A stretch of DNA of 64,000 bases from Planctellipticum variicoloris (GTDB lineage Bacteria; Planctomycetota; Planctomycetia; Planctomycetales; Planctomycetaceae), in the NCBI RefSeq assembly GCF_030622045.1, contig NZ_CP130886.1, positions 5,526,001-5,590,000 of the forward strand, written 5' to 3'. Within the stretch, counting starts at the first letter, position 1; each line of letters starts with the position of its first letter. The position numbers and the translations under genes are program-made. Below, piece after piece: positions 24,101-33,050 of the stretch. Under the pieces are notes generated by a model, which saw only the letters and a list, made by a program, of their open reading frames with translations, ran no database searches and was not told the DNA's origin.

Positions 24101-25699
24101 ATGTCGGGTGCTCGATTCGGGCGGTCGGGACGGAGGCTGGCGGCTTGTACGACGCTGGCGGGACTGATTTTCTCGGGGACCGTCCCCGATCTCTCGGCAC
24201 AACCGCCGGCTCAAGTCTCGACGGTGGGAACCGTCGAGAAAGTCACCGATCTCGTCGACGAGGTCCTCTCGTCCGAAGTCGAACTGAAGGTGATGAAGCG
24301 GCGCTCGAAAATCCTGCGGCTGAAGCAGGACGTCTATCGCGCCGCGGTCGCCGATCCGTCTCTCGTGGAATTCGTCGCCTATGGCGCGAAGGAAGTCGAG
24401 GTCATCGGCAAAGAAGTCGGCAGCACGACCGTGACCCTCTGGATCGGCGATGAGAATCAGCCCCGGCTCCTGAGCGTCCTCGTGAACGTCGTCAAAGACG
24501 AAGGGGTCGACGACACCCGTCGCCTGGAATACGGCGAACTCCAGGAAATGATCAACGAGCTGTTTCCCAACAGCAAAGTGCAGCTCTTCCCGGTCGCCGA
24601 CAAGGTGATCGTCCGCGGCCAGGCTCGCGACGAGCAGGAAGCGGTGCAGATCATGTCGATCATCCGCCGGAACGCGGATCAGCAGCAGAACAACGCCTTC
24701 AACGGCGGCGTCGGACAGGGGGCCTGGACGGCCCAGGGCGACGCCGCTCAGCCGTTCCCGGACGCCTCGAAGCTGCCGGACGCCACCGTCGTCAACATGC
24801 TGCGAATTCCGGGCGAGAAGCAGGTGCTGCTGAAGGTCCGGATCGCGGAACTCAAGCGATCCGCCATTCGCAAGCTCGGGTCCAACTTCGCGTTCAATAT
24901 CGACGACATCGCGCTGGCGTCGACGCTCACCACGGGGGGGAACATCCTCGCCAGCGGCGTCTTCGACAACAGCAGCTTTAATCTTGTTCTGTCGGCTCTC
25001 TCGTCCAACGGGACTGCGAAAATTCTCGCGGAACCGAACCTGGTGACGCTCAGCGGGCAGCCCGCGAACTTCATCGCGGGCGGTGAATTCGCCGTCCCGA
25101 CCGTCGTCGGCGTCGGCGGCGCCCAGGCGGCGACGACGACCTTCAAAGGCTACGGAACGCAGCTCGCGTTCACCCCGACCGTCCTCGACAAGGATCGGAT
25201 CCGGATTCACGTCGCCCCCACGTTCAGCACGCTGAACAAGGAGAATACGGTCGGCGGCGTGTTCGGCCTCGATACGCGATCGGTCTCGACCACCGTCGAC
25301 CTTCGCGAGGGGCAGGTCCTCGCCATCGCCGGACTCCTCCAGGAACAGCAGCGCGGCAGCGTGGATCGTATCCCGCTGTTCGGCAGCATCCCGATTCTGA
25401 ACGCCATCACAGCGAACCGGACGACGTCGAAGGACGAAACCGAACTCATCGTTCTGGTCAGTCCCGAACTCGTGCACGCCATGGAGCCGGAAGACGCGCC
25501 GTCGATCCTGCCGGGGATGGAGGTCACCGATCCGGATGACCTGGAGTTCTTCATCTTCGGCCATATCGAAGGCCGGCAGGAAGTGCACCACCGCAGCACG
25601 GTGTGGGCGCAGTATCGCGACAATCTCAAGCACTGCCGCAAGGCGAGCAAGTCGAGCGACTGCTACTACATCAACGGACCGCACGGCTTTTCAGAATAG
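24101..25699 (+). CDS. cpaC: Secretin (type II/III secretion and Flp pilus CpaC-like)
   Basis: 532 residues. A signal peptide is followed by the pilus-type N-terminal domain (~55-130, containing SKILRLKQDVYRAAVADPSL and IGKEVGSTTVTLWI), a BON-like region (VQLFPVADKVIVRGQARDEQ), and the secretin domain (~255-470, PGEKQVLLKVRIAELKRSAI to RTTSKDETELIVLVSPELV). It forms the outer-membrane ring through which Tad/Flp pili or T2SS cargo exit. The tail (~490-532) has Cys and Lys clusters. The neighbouring lipoprotein and TPR gene fit a partial Tad cluster; no CpaF ATPase or Tad membrane genes are in the window. Confidence 0.88.
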   Translation: MSGARFGRSGRRLAACTTLAGLIFSGTVPDLSAQPPAQVSTVGTVEKVTDLVDEVLSSEVELKVMKRRSKILRLKQDVYRAAVADPSLVEFVAYGAKEVEVIGKEVGSTTVTLWIGDENQPRLLSVLVNVVKDEGVDDTRRLEYGELQEMINELFPNSKVQLFPVADKVIVRGQARDEQEAVQIMSIIRRNADQQQNNAFNGGVGQGAWTAQGDAAQPFPDASKLPDATVVNMLRIPGEKQVLLKVRIAELKRSAIRKLGSNFAFNIDDIALASTLTTGGNILASGVFDNSSFNLVLSALSSNGTAKILAEPNLVTLSGQPANFIAGGEFAVPTVVGVGGAQAATTTFKGYGTQLAFTPTVLDKDRIRIHVAPTFSTLNKENTVGGVFGLDTRSVSTTVDLREGQVLAIAGLLQEQQRGSVDRIPLFGSIPILNAITANRTTSKDETELIVLVSPELVHAMEPEDAPSILPGMEVTDPDDLEFFIFGHIEGRQEVHHRSTVWAQYRDNLKHCRKASKSSDCYYINGPHGFSE

Positions 25700-25800
25700 C
25701 GGCGGGCAGCCCGGGGGGGCTGGATTGTATTCCACTCGGAATTCTCAACCGGACGCGACTCCAGACGGCGCGGACCGATTTCCAAAGGGGGGCTTGACTC

Positions 25801-26388
25801 ATGCACCGTTCACACAAGCTGGCTGCCGTCGTGGCCGCCTCCGCCGTGGTGGGCGGTCTGACCACGGGTTGCTGCAACTTCCGGCAGAACTACTGCGCTC
25901 AGCTCGGAGACTACTCTCCGAAGCCGCTGGGGACGATCAGCGACCCGATCTGGCAGACTCACGAAACGAACGCGGAAGCCTCGGACTTCGTGGTTCACGA
26001 ACACGAATTCATCGGCAACTCCTCGAAGCTGAATAAAGCGGGCGAAGAGCACGTCAAGCAGATTGCGGCCCGCGCGGCCGAAGTTCCCTTCCCGATCCTC
26101 GTCGAACCGAGTTCGATGTCGGTTCAGGAAGGGACGCGGCACCGGTTCCCGATTCACAACGATCCGGAGCTCGACCTGCAGCGGCGCGGCCTGATCGTGC
26201 AGGCCCTGGTGACTCTGGGCGTGCCGGACGCGGAAAGCCGCGTGCTCGTCTCTCCGGCCCTCACTCCGGGCTTCGAAGAATTCGAAGGCGAGCGGGCCTA
26301 CAACACCGGTTTCAGCACGTGGGGCGGTTTCGGAAACGGCTTCGGCGGCTTCGGCGGCATGGGCATGGGTGGCGGCGGCTTCTACTAG
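25801..26388 (+). CDS. Lipoprotein with glycine-rich tail, secretin-associated
   Basis: 195 residues. A lipobox (VVGGLTTGC) gives a lipidated N-terminus. The middle (VVHEHEFIGNSSKLNKAGEE, IAARAAEVPFPILVEPS) resembles peptidoglycan-associated OmpA-like or CpaD-like domains, and the last 25 residues are FGNGFGGFGGMGMGGGGFY-like Gly/Phe repeats. It lies 101 bp after the secretin gene and has its own ribosome site (AAAGGGGGG). A role as pilotin or peptidoglycan anchor of the secretin is an inference from position. Confidence 0.55.
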   Translation: MHRSHKLAAVVAASAVVGGLTTGCCNFRQNYCAQLGDYSPKPLGTISDPIWQTHETNAEASDFVVHEHEFIGNSSKLNKAGEEHVKQIAARAAEVPFPILVEPSSMSVQEGTRHRFPIHNDPELDLQRRGLIVQALVTLGVPDAESRVLVSPALTPGFEEFEGERAYNTGFSTWGGFGNGFGGFGGMGMGGGGFY

Positions 26389-26582
26389 CCGCTCCGAGCC
26401 AGTTGCGACCCGCGGGAAGCGTTCCCCGTGCGTGGGGCCGCGCAACTGGAGAGACATCGGCAGGTTTCTCAGTACCAGCGGACTCAGAAGTCATCGGTCT
26501 CGGGCGCCGCAGCAGATCACCCGCCCTGGCGGGGATCTGGCTTGAGGGGATTGCGGTCGCACCATCCAGGGAAGGAACTGTC

Positions 26583-28136
26583 ATGATGGGGATCAATCGC
26601 GCCGCCTGCGGTGCGTTCCTGGCGCTCTCGCCCTTGCTGGCGATCGGCTGCTCCGGGACCGGACAACGTCCCGTGGCGGCCGTGAAATCGCCGCAGGCCG
26701 CCGATCAGCGGCTGCAGATGGCCCGCCAGTCCGAACGGGACGGCGACCTGCAGAAAGCGGAGAAACTCTATCTGCAGCTTCAGCAGGAGTCTCCCCGGAA
26801 CGGCGAATACGCTCACAGGCTGGGCATCATCTATACTCGGAACGGCGCGCACCTGCAGGCCGCCGAGCAGTTTGAAACTGCGCTCCGGGCCTCGCCGCAG
26901 GATGCCAGAATCCTCAGCGACGCCGGCTATGCCGAATATCTGCGGGGCGATCTGACCGCCGCCGCCCGGCATCTCGAACAGGCGATGGCGCAGCAGAAGG
27001 ACAACAAGCGGGCCGTCAACAATCTGGCCCTCGTCTACGGTCACCAGGGACGGTTCGACGAGTCGCTGGCCCTGTTCCGGCGATTCAGCCCGGAGCCCGC
27101 CGCCCTGGCCAGCCTGGCCAATATCCATCGCCAGCGCGGCGAGGACGACCTGGCCCTCGCATGCTTCGAAGAAATCCTCGAACTTGACCCGGCCAACGCC
27201 GCGGCCTCAGCGGCGATCGCCAGCCTGGCTCCCAGACTGCCGGACGTGCAGACCACCGCCGCCGTCGAGAAGGCTCCGATTCAGTTCATCCCGGACGAAA
27301 GCTCGCCGTCGCCCGCCGAAGAGTTTGTCCAGGCGGACACGCAGGAACCGGCGGTTAACGAGCTGTCGTTCCCGACGATTCCCCAAGAGCCTCAGCAGGA
27401 AACCGTCTTCGTCGAAGCTCCCGCGGCCGTCGAAGCCCCGGCGGTCATTGCCGAGTCGATGCCTGCCGAGGAGTTCGAAGCGCCGCTGCCCGTGACCGAA
27501 GCTCCGACGGCTGTCGCCGCGGCGCCCGCGGACGATGCCTTCGAACTGCCCGTGATTCAGCCCGGCAATCCGGACTTTGCCGTGCAGCCCGAGGCCGCGC
27601 AGGTCACGATCGAATCCGGCTGGCAGATCGAATCCAACGAAGTCCAGACTCGCGTTCTGGCCCCGACGGCCGTCCCGGCGACCGCCGCCACGACGCCGGA
27701 CGAAGACTTCTTTGAAGTTCCGGAACCGGTTGCGGCCGAGGTCGCTGCGACTCCTGAGACGAAGCTGCCGACCGAACGCGTTCCGACCCCGGCGATCCCC
27801 GCCGCCACGGTTCTGGGAATGGGCGGATACTGCCCAGTCAGCCTGCGGAACCACCGGGAGATCCTGGAAGGCGCCGAGGCCTGGGAAGCGGAATACAACG
27901 GAGTGACCTATCGCTTCGCGACACCCGACGCGCTGGCCGAATTCCACGTCGATCCGGAATCCTACATTCCGGTGGCGGGCGGGCTGGATGTGGTCGCAGT
28001 TCGCGAAGGTCGAGACGTCACTTCCGGCTCTCTGGAACATGCGACCTGGTTCCGGGATCGCCTCTACCTGTTCGCCTCCGCAGACACGCTGGCGGCCTTC
28101 AAGAACAACGCCCGCCAGTTCGCTGACGGCTACTGA
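26583..28136 (+). CDS. TadD-like TPR lipoprotein ending in two YHS-like modules
   Basis: 517 residues. A lipobox (SPLLAIGC) is followed by about five TPR units (from RQSERDGDLQKAEKLYLQLQ to ALACFEEILELDPANAAAS), then ~200 residues of Pro/Ala/Val/Glu-rich linker. The C-terminal ~110 residues hold two YHS-like modules: GYCPVSLRNHREILEGAEAW ... ESYIPVAGG, and LDVVAVREG ... LYLFASADTLAAF ... ARQF. The TPR half fits TadD-type pilotin/assembly factors; YHS-like domains bind metals in other contexts. ATG 26583 follows GAAGGAAC. It is the third gene of the secretin set and ends 86 bp before a strong terminator. Confidence 0.75.
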   Translation: MMGINRAACGAFLALSPLLAIGCSGTGQRPVAAVKSPQAADQRLQMARQSERDGDLQKAEKLYLQLQQESPRNGEYAHRLGIIYTRNGAHLQAAEQFETALRASPQDARILSDAGYAEYLRGDLTAAARHLEQAMAQQKDNKRAVNNLALVYGHQGRFDESLALFRRFSPEPAALASLANIHRQRGEDDLALACFEEILELDPANAAASAAIASLAPRLPDVQTTAAVEKAPIQFIPDESSPSPAEEFVQADTQEPAVNELSFPTIPQEPQQETVFVEAPAAVEAPAVIAESMPAEEFEAPLPVTEAPTAVAAAPADDAFELPVIQPGNPDFAVQPEAAQVTIESGWQIESNEVQTRVLAPTAVPATAATTPDEDFFEVPEPVAAEVAATPETKLPTERVPTPAIPAATVLGMGGYCPVSLRNHREILEGAEAWEAEYNGVTYRFATPDALAEFHVDPESYIPVAGGLDVVAVREGRDVTSGSLEHATWFRDRLYLFASADTLAAFKNNARQFADGY

Positions 28137-28221
28137 TCGCTGTCGAGAAACACGCCGGTCCGGGGCCGACCCAGATCCCGGACCGGAATCGCCGATCGAC
28201 ATCCGCAGTCGACCCGGCCGC

Positions 28222-28248
28222 GAAAACCTCCCCCCGCAGGAGGTTTTC
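28222..28248 (+). terminator. Rho-independent terminator after the secretin cluster
   Basis: GAAAACCTCC - CCCCGCA - GGAGGTTTTC, a perfect 10-bp stem with 7-base loop, then gtcgttttc. It closes the 24.1-28.1 kb transcription unit. Confidence 0.75.
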
Positions 28249-28436
28249 GTCGTTTTCACGGCGCTGCTCACGAGCGTTAACAGACTGTCCAAATTCTTGA
28301 ACGCCCGGCGAACTCGCGTTCCGCGCATCTGCTGCCACCGGAGCGTCTCCGAATCTCCTCGACGTCGGAACGTGACTTGCCCAGTTCGAACCGCTGGCGT
28401 TGGCGATTGGCGTCGATGCCAGTGGGAGTGCTGGAA

Positions 28437-29906
28437 GTGAACGTCTTGCGTTTCGGAATACGGGCCTGCCTCGCGTTGGTCATTGCCGGCTGTGGCGGAC
28501 AGCCGCCGCAGGTCGTTGAGGCCCGGCGTGTCGACCTCGGCGACGCCCAGGCCGCTCCCGCGGGCGCTCCGTCCTCGAACGATACCGATCCGGGTACGCC
28601 TCCCGACGATGCCGTTCCGCCCCCGAAATCGGGCGTCATCGGCGCCCTCCGCGAGCTGGTCAAGTCGTCGTCGGTCTTTGAAGAAGCGGGGCAATCGCAG
28701 GGCCTCGACGAGATGCTCACCGAGGCCGATGAACTGCTCGACCGCGTCCGGGCCGAGAACCGCGACGCGCTGCGCCAGGTCAATCGGCAGGTCCGTCTGG
28801 GCCCCTCCGTCAACATACTCCTGATCACCGTCAGCCAGCTCGACGCCGCAGATCTGGCCGACAGCCCGTCGACGCCGAACCTGCAGCAACTTGTCCGCCG
28901 CGGCGCGACTTTCCCGAATTACTACGCGGGAAGTTCGACACCTGCAGTCGCCTGGTGGTCCCTCCTGACCGGACAGACCAGCGGTCGCTGGGCGGGACGC
29001 GAAACCGACCTGCTGCTGCAGAAGGACGATCACACGCTCGGGTCCGCCCTCTGGCAGGCCGGCTACACGACGCTCTTCAACGGCCACTGGCGGATGCCCT
29101 CCGACCAGGTCGTCGATCTGCCGTTGTCGCACGGCTACGATCAGTGGTTCGGCCCGGCCGTCCCGTCGGGGCGACTTCCCGCGAGCCCGGAACTCGTCTG
29201 GAGCAACACCGGCCGACTCCGGGTCAAGCCCCGCCCGGCCGACGAGCCGCCCCATGCCTGGTTGCCATTGCTGGCCGATGACGCCGTCCGCAGCCTGCCT
29301 CCGCGCGAGCGACGCCCCTGGTTCCTGCACTGCGCCTGGCCGCTGCGCGCGTCCAACTCAGCCGATGAACGTCGGGCGGCCGTAGCAGAGCTGGATACCG
29401 CGATCGGCCGGCTGCTCGCCCGGCTGGACGAGGCGCAACTCACGGGAAATACGGTGATCCTGCTGGCCGGTGAATCGAGCCCTCAGGCCGGCGACGGCAG
29501 TCTCACGGAAGACGCCCTCCGCAGCGTGCTGGTGGTGGTTCCCCCGGGTGCGTCGCCCAAGTCGTCCGTCTGCGACGATCCCGTGGCCGCCTGGGATCTG
29601 CTGCCGACCCTGCTCGACATCGGTCGAGCACAACGCAAGCCCCGCCCCCTGGACGGCGTCTCATTGTGGCCGGCGCTGGGCGGCGTGGAATTGCCGGCCG
29701 ACCGCGTGCTCTACTGGAAGCGACCGGGGGCCAGCGGCGAACAGGTTGTTCGGATGGGACCCTGGCGCGCGGCTGTTGCGGCGAACTCGAAGCAGGTCCG
29801 CCTCTACAATCTGCAGACCGACCCCGAGTCGCAGACCGACGTCGCCGGGCAGCATCCGGAGGTCCTGGCCAAAGTCATTCGCCAGCCGGCCGCCCCAGCC
29901 CAATAG
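28437..29906 (+). CDS. Sulfatase-fold lipoprotein lacking catalytic residues
   Basis: 489 residues from GTG 28437, giving signal peptide and lipobox (LALVIAGC). After an acidic/Pro linker and helical region, the sulfatase fold begins at NILLITVSQLDAADL and continues TPNLQQLVRRGATFPNYYAG, SSTPAVAWWSLLTGQ, DHTLGSALWQAGYTTLFNGH, ending with the sulfatase C-terminal DRVLYWKR and LYNLQTDPESQTDVA. The formylglycine motif C/S-x-P-S-R is replaced by S-T-P-A-V, and the metal-binding DD after LLITV is SQ. It is therefore probably a non-catalytic homologue, perhaps a binding protein. ATG 28416 is an alternative start with no ribosome site. Confidence 0.75.
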   Translation: MNVLRFGIRACLALVIAGCGGQPPQVVEARRVDLGDAQAAPAGAPSSNDTDPGTPPDDAVPPPKSGVIGALRELVKSSSVFEEAGQSQGLDEMLTEADELLDRVRAENRDALRQVNRQVRLGPSVNILLITVSQLDAADLADSPSTPNLQQLVRRGATFPNYYAGSSTPAVAWWSLLTGQTSGRWAGRETDLLLQKDDHTLGSALWQAGYTTLFNGHWRMPSDQVVDLPLSHGYDQWFGPAVPSGRLPASPELVWSNTGRLRVKPRPADEPPHAWLPLLADDAVRSLPPRERRPWFLHCAWPLRASNSADERRAAVAELDTAIGRLLARLDEAQLTGNTVILLAGESSPQAGDGSLTEDALRSVLVVVPPGASPKSSVCDDPVAAWDLLPTLLDIGRAQRKPRPLDGVSLWPALGGVELPADRVLYWKRPGASGEQVVRMGPWRAAVAANSKQVRLYNLQTDPESQTDVAGQHPEVLAKVIRQPAAPAQ

Positions 29907-29990
29907 AGAGAATTCGCGAAGGGACTCGGCAGACGCGGCCGGCGGGCTACAATACTTCGTGACCAATTTCCGGTCCCGGAGTGCCCGCTG

Positions 29991-31127
29991 ATGCCCGGTT
30001 TCGAGTATTCCCGCTGGGACGGTTCGCAGTCCTTTTCGCCGCAATCCGCCGACGAACTGTTCGACAAGCTCTCCGAGTACCTCTACCAGTACGGCGGCGA
30101 ACTGCTCGATAACCTTAATGACTGGGAGCAGGAGCACCCCGACGTCATCGACATGCTCGTCAAGCAGGGCTACGTCGAAAAAGACAGCGAGGGGAAATAC
30201 CGCATCACCCCCCGCGGCATCCGCCGGACCGAGACCAAAGCCCTCGAACAGCTCTTCGACGTGCGCGGCCGGGGATCGCTGGGCCGGCACGACACCGACT
30301 TCCGCGGGGCGGGGCAGATCCAGCACGAGGACAGCCGCCCCTACCAGTACGGCGATCCCGTCTCCAACCTCAACCTGCACGAGACGCTGCGCAACGCGAT
30401 CCAGCGACAATCGGGCGGCCCGCCGATCCGGATCACCGAAGACGACCTCGTCGTCCACGAAACCGAGTATCAGACGGCCTGCGCGACGGTCGTGCTGCTC
30501 GATATGTCCGGCAGCATGACTCGCTACGGAAAATACGGAGCCGCTAAGAAAGTCGCGATGGGCCTGCAGGCCCTCGTCCGCGACAAGTACCGCGGCGACT
30601 CGATTGAAGTCATCGGCTTCTACTCATACGCCTCCCCCGTCAACGAGCGCGAGCTGCTCCTTTCCGCGCCGAAGCCGGTCAGCATCTTCGATTCCCGCGT
30701 CCGGTTGCGGATTAATCTCGACCAGCCGAAAGGCTTCGTGCCACAGCACTTCACGAACATCCACGCGGGTCTGCAGCTCGCCCGCCGGACGTTGCAGCGC
30801 AAGTCGACGCAGAACCGACAGATTATCGTGATCACCGACGGCGAACCGACTGCCCACATGGAAGGCCGCGATCTGCTGCTGATCTATCCCCCCTGCGAAC
30901 AGACCGCGCGCGTGACCCTGGCCGAGGCCAAACGCTGCGCCGCCGAGGGGATCCATATCTCAAGCTTCGCCCTGATCGAAGACTACTTCTACCTGGACCT
31001 CGTCAATTTCGTGCAGCAGATGGCCCGCGTCACCGGCGGCGTCGCCGCCTACTGCAACGCGGATGACCTGGGGGGCATCGTGGTGGAGAGCTTTGTGGGG
31101 GGGCGGCGGCGGAGAAGAAGTGGCTAG
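29991..31127 (+). CDS. VWA-domain protein
   Basis: 378 residues, no signal peptide. A helical N-terminus (SADELFDKLSEYLYQYGGEL) includes a winged-helix-like EKDSEGKYRITPRGIRRTET. The VWA domain (~160-350) has an intact MIDAS: DMSGSM, Thr in HFTNIHAGLQLARR, and ITDGEP. Proteins of this CoxE/YehP-like layout often work with MoxR-type AAA ATPases in metal insertion or complex assembly, and the AAA gene at 33051 is the only nearby candidate. The stop codon lies inside a tggctag repeat and the last residues (GGRRRRRSG) run into it. Confidence 0.78.
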   Translation: MPGFEYSRWDGSQSFSPQSADELFDKLSEYLYQYGGELLDNLNDWEQEHPDVIDMLVKQGYVEKDSEGKYRITPRGIRRTETKALEQLFDVRGRGSLGRHDTDFRGAGQIQHEDSRPYQYGDPVSNLNLHETLRNAIQRQSGGPPIRITEDDLVVHETEYQTACATVVLLDMSGSMTRYGKYGAAKKVAMGLQALVRDKYRGDSIEVIGFYSYASPVNERELLLSAPKPVSIFDSRVRLRINLDQPKGFVPQHFTNIHAGLQLARRTLQRKSTQNRQIIVITDGEPTAHMEGRDLLLIYPPCEQTARVTLAEAKRCAAEGIHISSFALIEDYFYLDLVNFVQQMARVTGGVAAYCNADDLGGIVVESFVGGRRRRRSG

Positions 31128-31146
31128 TGGCTAGTGGCTAGTGAGG
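31119..31146 (+). repeat. tggctagtg tandem motif at the VWA gene end
   Basis: Three near-perfect copies of tggctagtg are followed by aggaggga. The VWA stop codon is in the first unit. Similar strings occur at 35066-35090 and, inverted, at 49550-49577. Confidence 0.7.
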
Positions 31147-31265
31147 AGGGAAGAGGGAAGAGAAACGCGTCCTTGCTCGTGGGCTCTGACTGGGGGTGGC
31201 TGCGTGGCGACGTTCGGCGTCGTTTCTCAACGCTCAACACTGAACGCTCAACCCTCAACGTCTCC

Positions 31266-31586
31266 TCACGACTTCGGCTTCCGCTGCGCCCGGATGAACC
31301 GGTACAGCTCTTCTGCGGCAGGCTGCCATTCCCCCGCGACGCCGCGGGCGGCGATCCGGTCGATCGCCTGATAGCCGGCGTCCGACAATCGCCGTTCCTG
31401 ATTCAGCACGCTGAACCGTTTCCGGCAGTCCTCCACCAGCTCGATCTTCCGGGAATTGAGGGCCGTGAACATCGCATCCAGCTCTTTGAAGACCGCTTCA
31501 TCCTCCAGCACCTGCGGCGTCCCGCTGCAGCCGGCGAAGAGCCCGACCAGGACCAGCAACGCGATTCGCCGCAACTTAGAGGACAC
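31266..31586 (-). CDS. Small lipoprotein, unknown function
   Basis: 106 residues. A signal peptide with lipobox (LLVLVGLFAGC) precedes a helical domain (DAMFTALNSRKIELVEDCRK, YQAIDRIAARGVAGEWQPA). The start is GTG 31586 with AAAGGTTGA upstream. No family is recognised. It lies leftward between the VWA gene and DUF1559 gene and may follow the latter in one transcript, although the repeat at 31660-31745 intervenes. Confidence 0.55.
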   Translation of the reverse strand: MSSKLRRIALLVLVGLFAGCSGTPQVLEDEAVFKELDAMFTALNSRKIELVEDCRKRFSVLNQERRLSDAGYQAIDRIAARGVAGEWQPAAEELYRFIRAQRKPKS

Positions 31587-31659
31587 GATTCAACCTTTCT
31601 CCGCTGATGCTGCGGACAGCGCGCCGGGCGCAATGCTTCAAGCCGATGGAACCTGATAT

Positions 31660-31745
31660 CGGTGCGGCTGGGGTCGGCCGCTCAGGGCCGCCCCCAGCGA
31701 GTCGGCGAGAAACTGGGGGCTCGAAGACTCGTCCCCAGCCACCCA
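31660..31745. repeat. gggccgcccccagcgag repeat, copy 1
   Basis: The block (gggccgcccccagcgag ... ggctcgaagactcg ... ccccagccaccca) recurs with the same order and strand at 46738-46805. The ends are inverted (ggctgggg / ccccagcc), so the whole unit is a long imperfect hairpin. Confidence 0.75.
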
Positions 31746-31787
31746 ACCGACCAACAAATTGCTCCGGACATTCCGCGGGCAGTCCGC

Positions 31788-32840
31788 TTAGAACTCGCTC
31801 ACCACTTCGCTGCCGTTGCGCGTGCTCAGCGCGACCCACGCGAAGACGTCCATGAATTGCGACACGAACCGGACCGACCCGTCCCCCAGCAGAATGTGGG
31901 CGCCTCCGACGTGATCGGCGTGCATCTGGTCGGTATGCCCGAACGGATTGTTCGGCGCGTGAATGATGACCTGCGGATGGTCGTGCGTGTCCGGCCCGCT
32001 GTGCGCCCCCACCAGGCACCCGGCACTGTTGCACTCGGACGGCCAGCCCGGCTTCGGACAGGTCGCCGCGTAAGGCACCGTTCCGAACCAGGTTTTATTG
32101 CTCAGCGATGACGTGTGCTCACCCAGGAAGATGGTGCTCGACAACCCGTCAATCACATCGGCCACGCGAATCTTCGAGTTCCGGTAGAACGGCCCGTCCT
32201 GCGTCGCCGACTTCCCCGTCGCCGGGATCGGCTCGGACTGCGAAAAGTCGTTGGAATAGGCCGGGGCCCGACCCCACGGCTGATGAATCCCCGCGTTGGT
32301 CACGTAGTGCGCGTGAGCGAACCGGAACTGCGGCGAGAACGGAACCGGACTGGCCGGCGCAGCCGAGCTGCCGCTGGTCCAGCGTTCCACCACGAATCCG
32401 TCGCTGCCGCCGACGGCCGAGGGGCACAGAAACGCCGCCAGCTTCGTCTGGGCGGCGGCACTGAAGGCAGGGGACCAGCAGGGCTGCGTGAAGTCCAGAC
32501 TGTTGTAAAGGGGCGCCTGATCGATGTAGGGCAGGAGCAGCGTTCCCCAGCCGAACCCCGACGGTCCGTTCGCGTTGTCGTCGGGATAGGTCACGCCGAA
32601 CGCGGTCCCGGCCGTCCCGATTGCGCCGATGTACGCCGGGGGAAAGATGTTGTGGGCATCGTGGTAGTTGTGCAGCCCCAGTCCGAGCTGTTTCAGATTG
32701 TTCTTGCACTGGGTTCGCCGGGCGGCTTCGCGGGCCTGCTGGACGGCCGGGAGGAGCAGTGCGACCAGGACGCCGATGATCGCGATGACCACCAGCAGCT
32801 CGATCAGCGTGAATCCAGCGGGTTTTCGGTGGTTTCTCAT
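31788..32840 (-). CDS. DUF1559 prepilin-like protein
   Basis: 350 residues. An N-terminal type IV prepilin-type motif (KPAGFTLIELLVVIAIIGVL, cleavage before Phe) is followed by the DUF1559 domain: QAREAARRTQCKNNLKQLGL, HNYHDAHNIFPP and the C-terminal HADHVGGAHILLGDGSVRFV signature. This family is hugely expanded in planctomycetes, with proposed roles as pseudopilins or surface proteins. ATG 32840 directly precedes the prepilin peptide. The upstream 150 bp are low in GC (agtgtagcaaacaattccgg), likely its promoter. Confidence 0.93.
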   Translation of the reverse strand: MRNHRKPAGFTLIELLVVIAIIGVLVALLLPAVQQAREAARRTQCKNNLKQLGLGLHNYHDAHNIFPPAYIGAIGTAGTAFGVTYPDDNANGPSGFGWGTLLLPYIDQAPLYNSLDFTQPCWSPAFSAAAQTKLAAFLCPSAVGGSDGFVVERWTSGSSAAPASPVPFSPQFRFAHAHYVTNAGIHQPWGRAPAYSNDFSQSEPIPATGKSATQDGPFYRNSKIRVADVIDGLSSTIFLGEHTSSLSNKTWFGTVPYAATCPKPGWPSECNSAGCLVGAHSGPDTHDHPQVIIHAPNNPFGHTDQMHADHVGGAHILLGDGSVRFVSQFMDVFAWVALSTRNGSEVVSEF

Positions 32841-33050
32841 TCTACAAACCGTTGTTTCGAGTGATTTCCAGGATGGTTTTGACTGCTCAAAACATTTTTG
32901 GCAGTGTAGCAAACAATTCCGGGCCTGCAAGAGCCGACTGCGCGGTTCCCCTCGGGAATTTGCCCCGGCCGCCCCCGAACCCGTCCCTGTTCAGCGGTGT
33001 CCCTTCCTGACTGCCTCCGACCGAAACCTCGCGGATCCCGATTCATCACC

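Noticed and set aside
23248-28136. Complete Tad/Flp pilus operon
   Set aside because: Only secretin, lipoprotein and TPR parts are present; no prepilin, CpaF-type ATPase or TadB/C genes are seen, so the set is partial.
27207-29330. Long leftward open frame across the TPR and sulfatase-like genes
   Set aside because: It crosses a strong terminator and two well-supported + strand genes, and its translation has no motif; high-GC antisense artefact.
31119-31146. Short tandem repeats as a CRISPR array
   Set aside because: Nine-base tandem units without unique spacers; no cas genes in the window.
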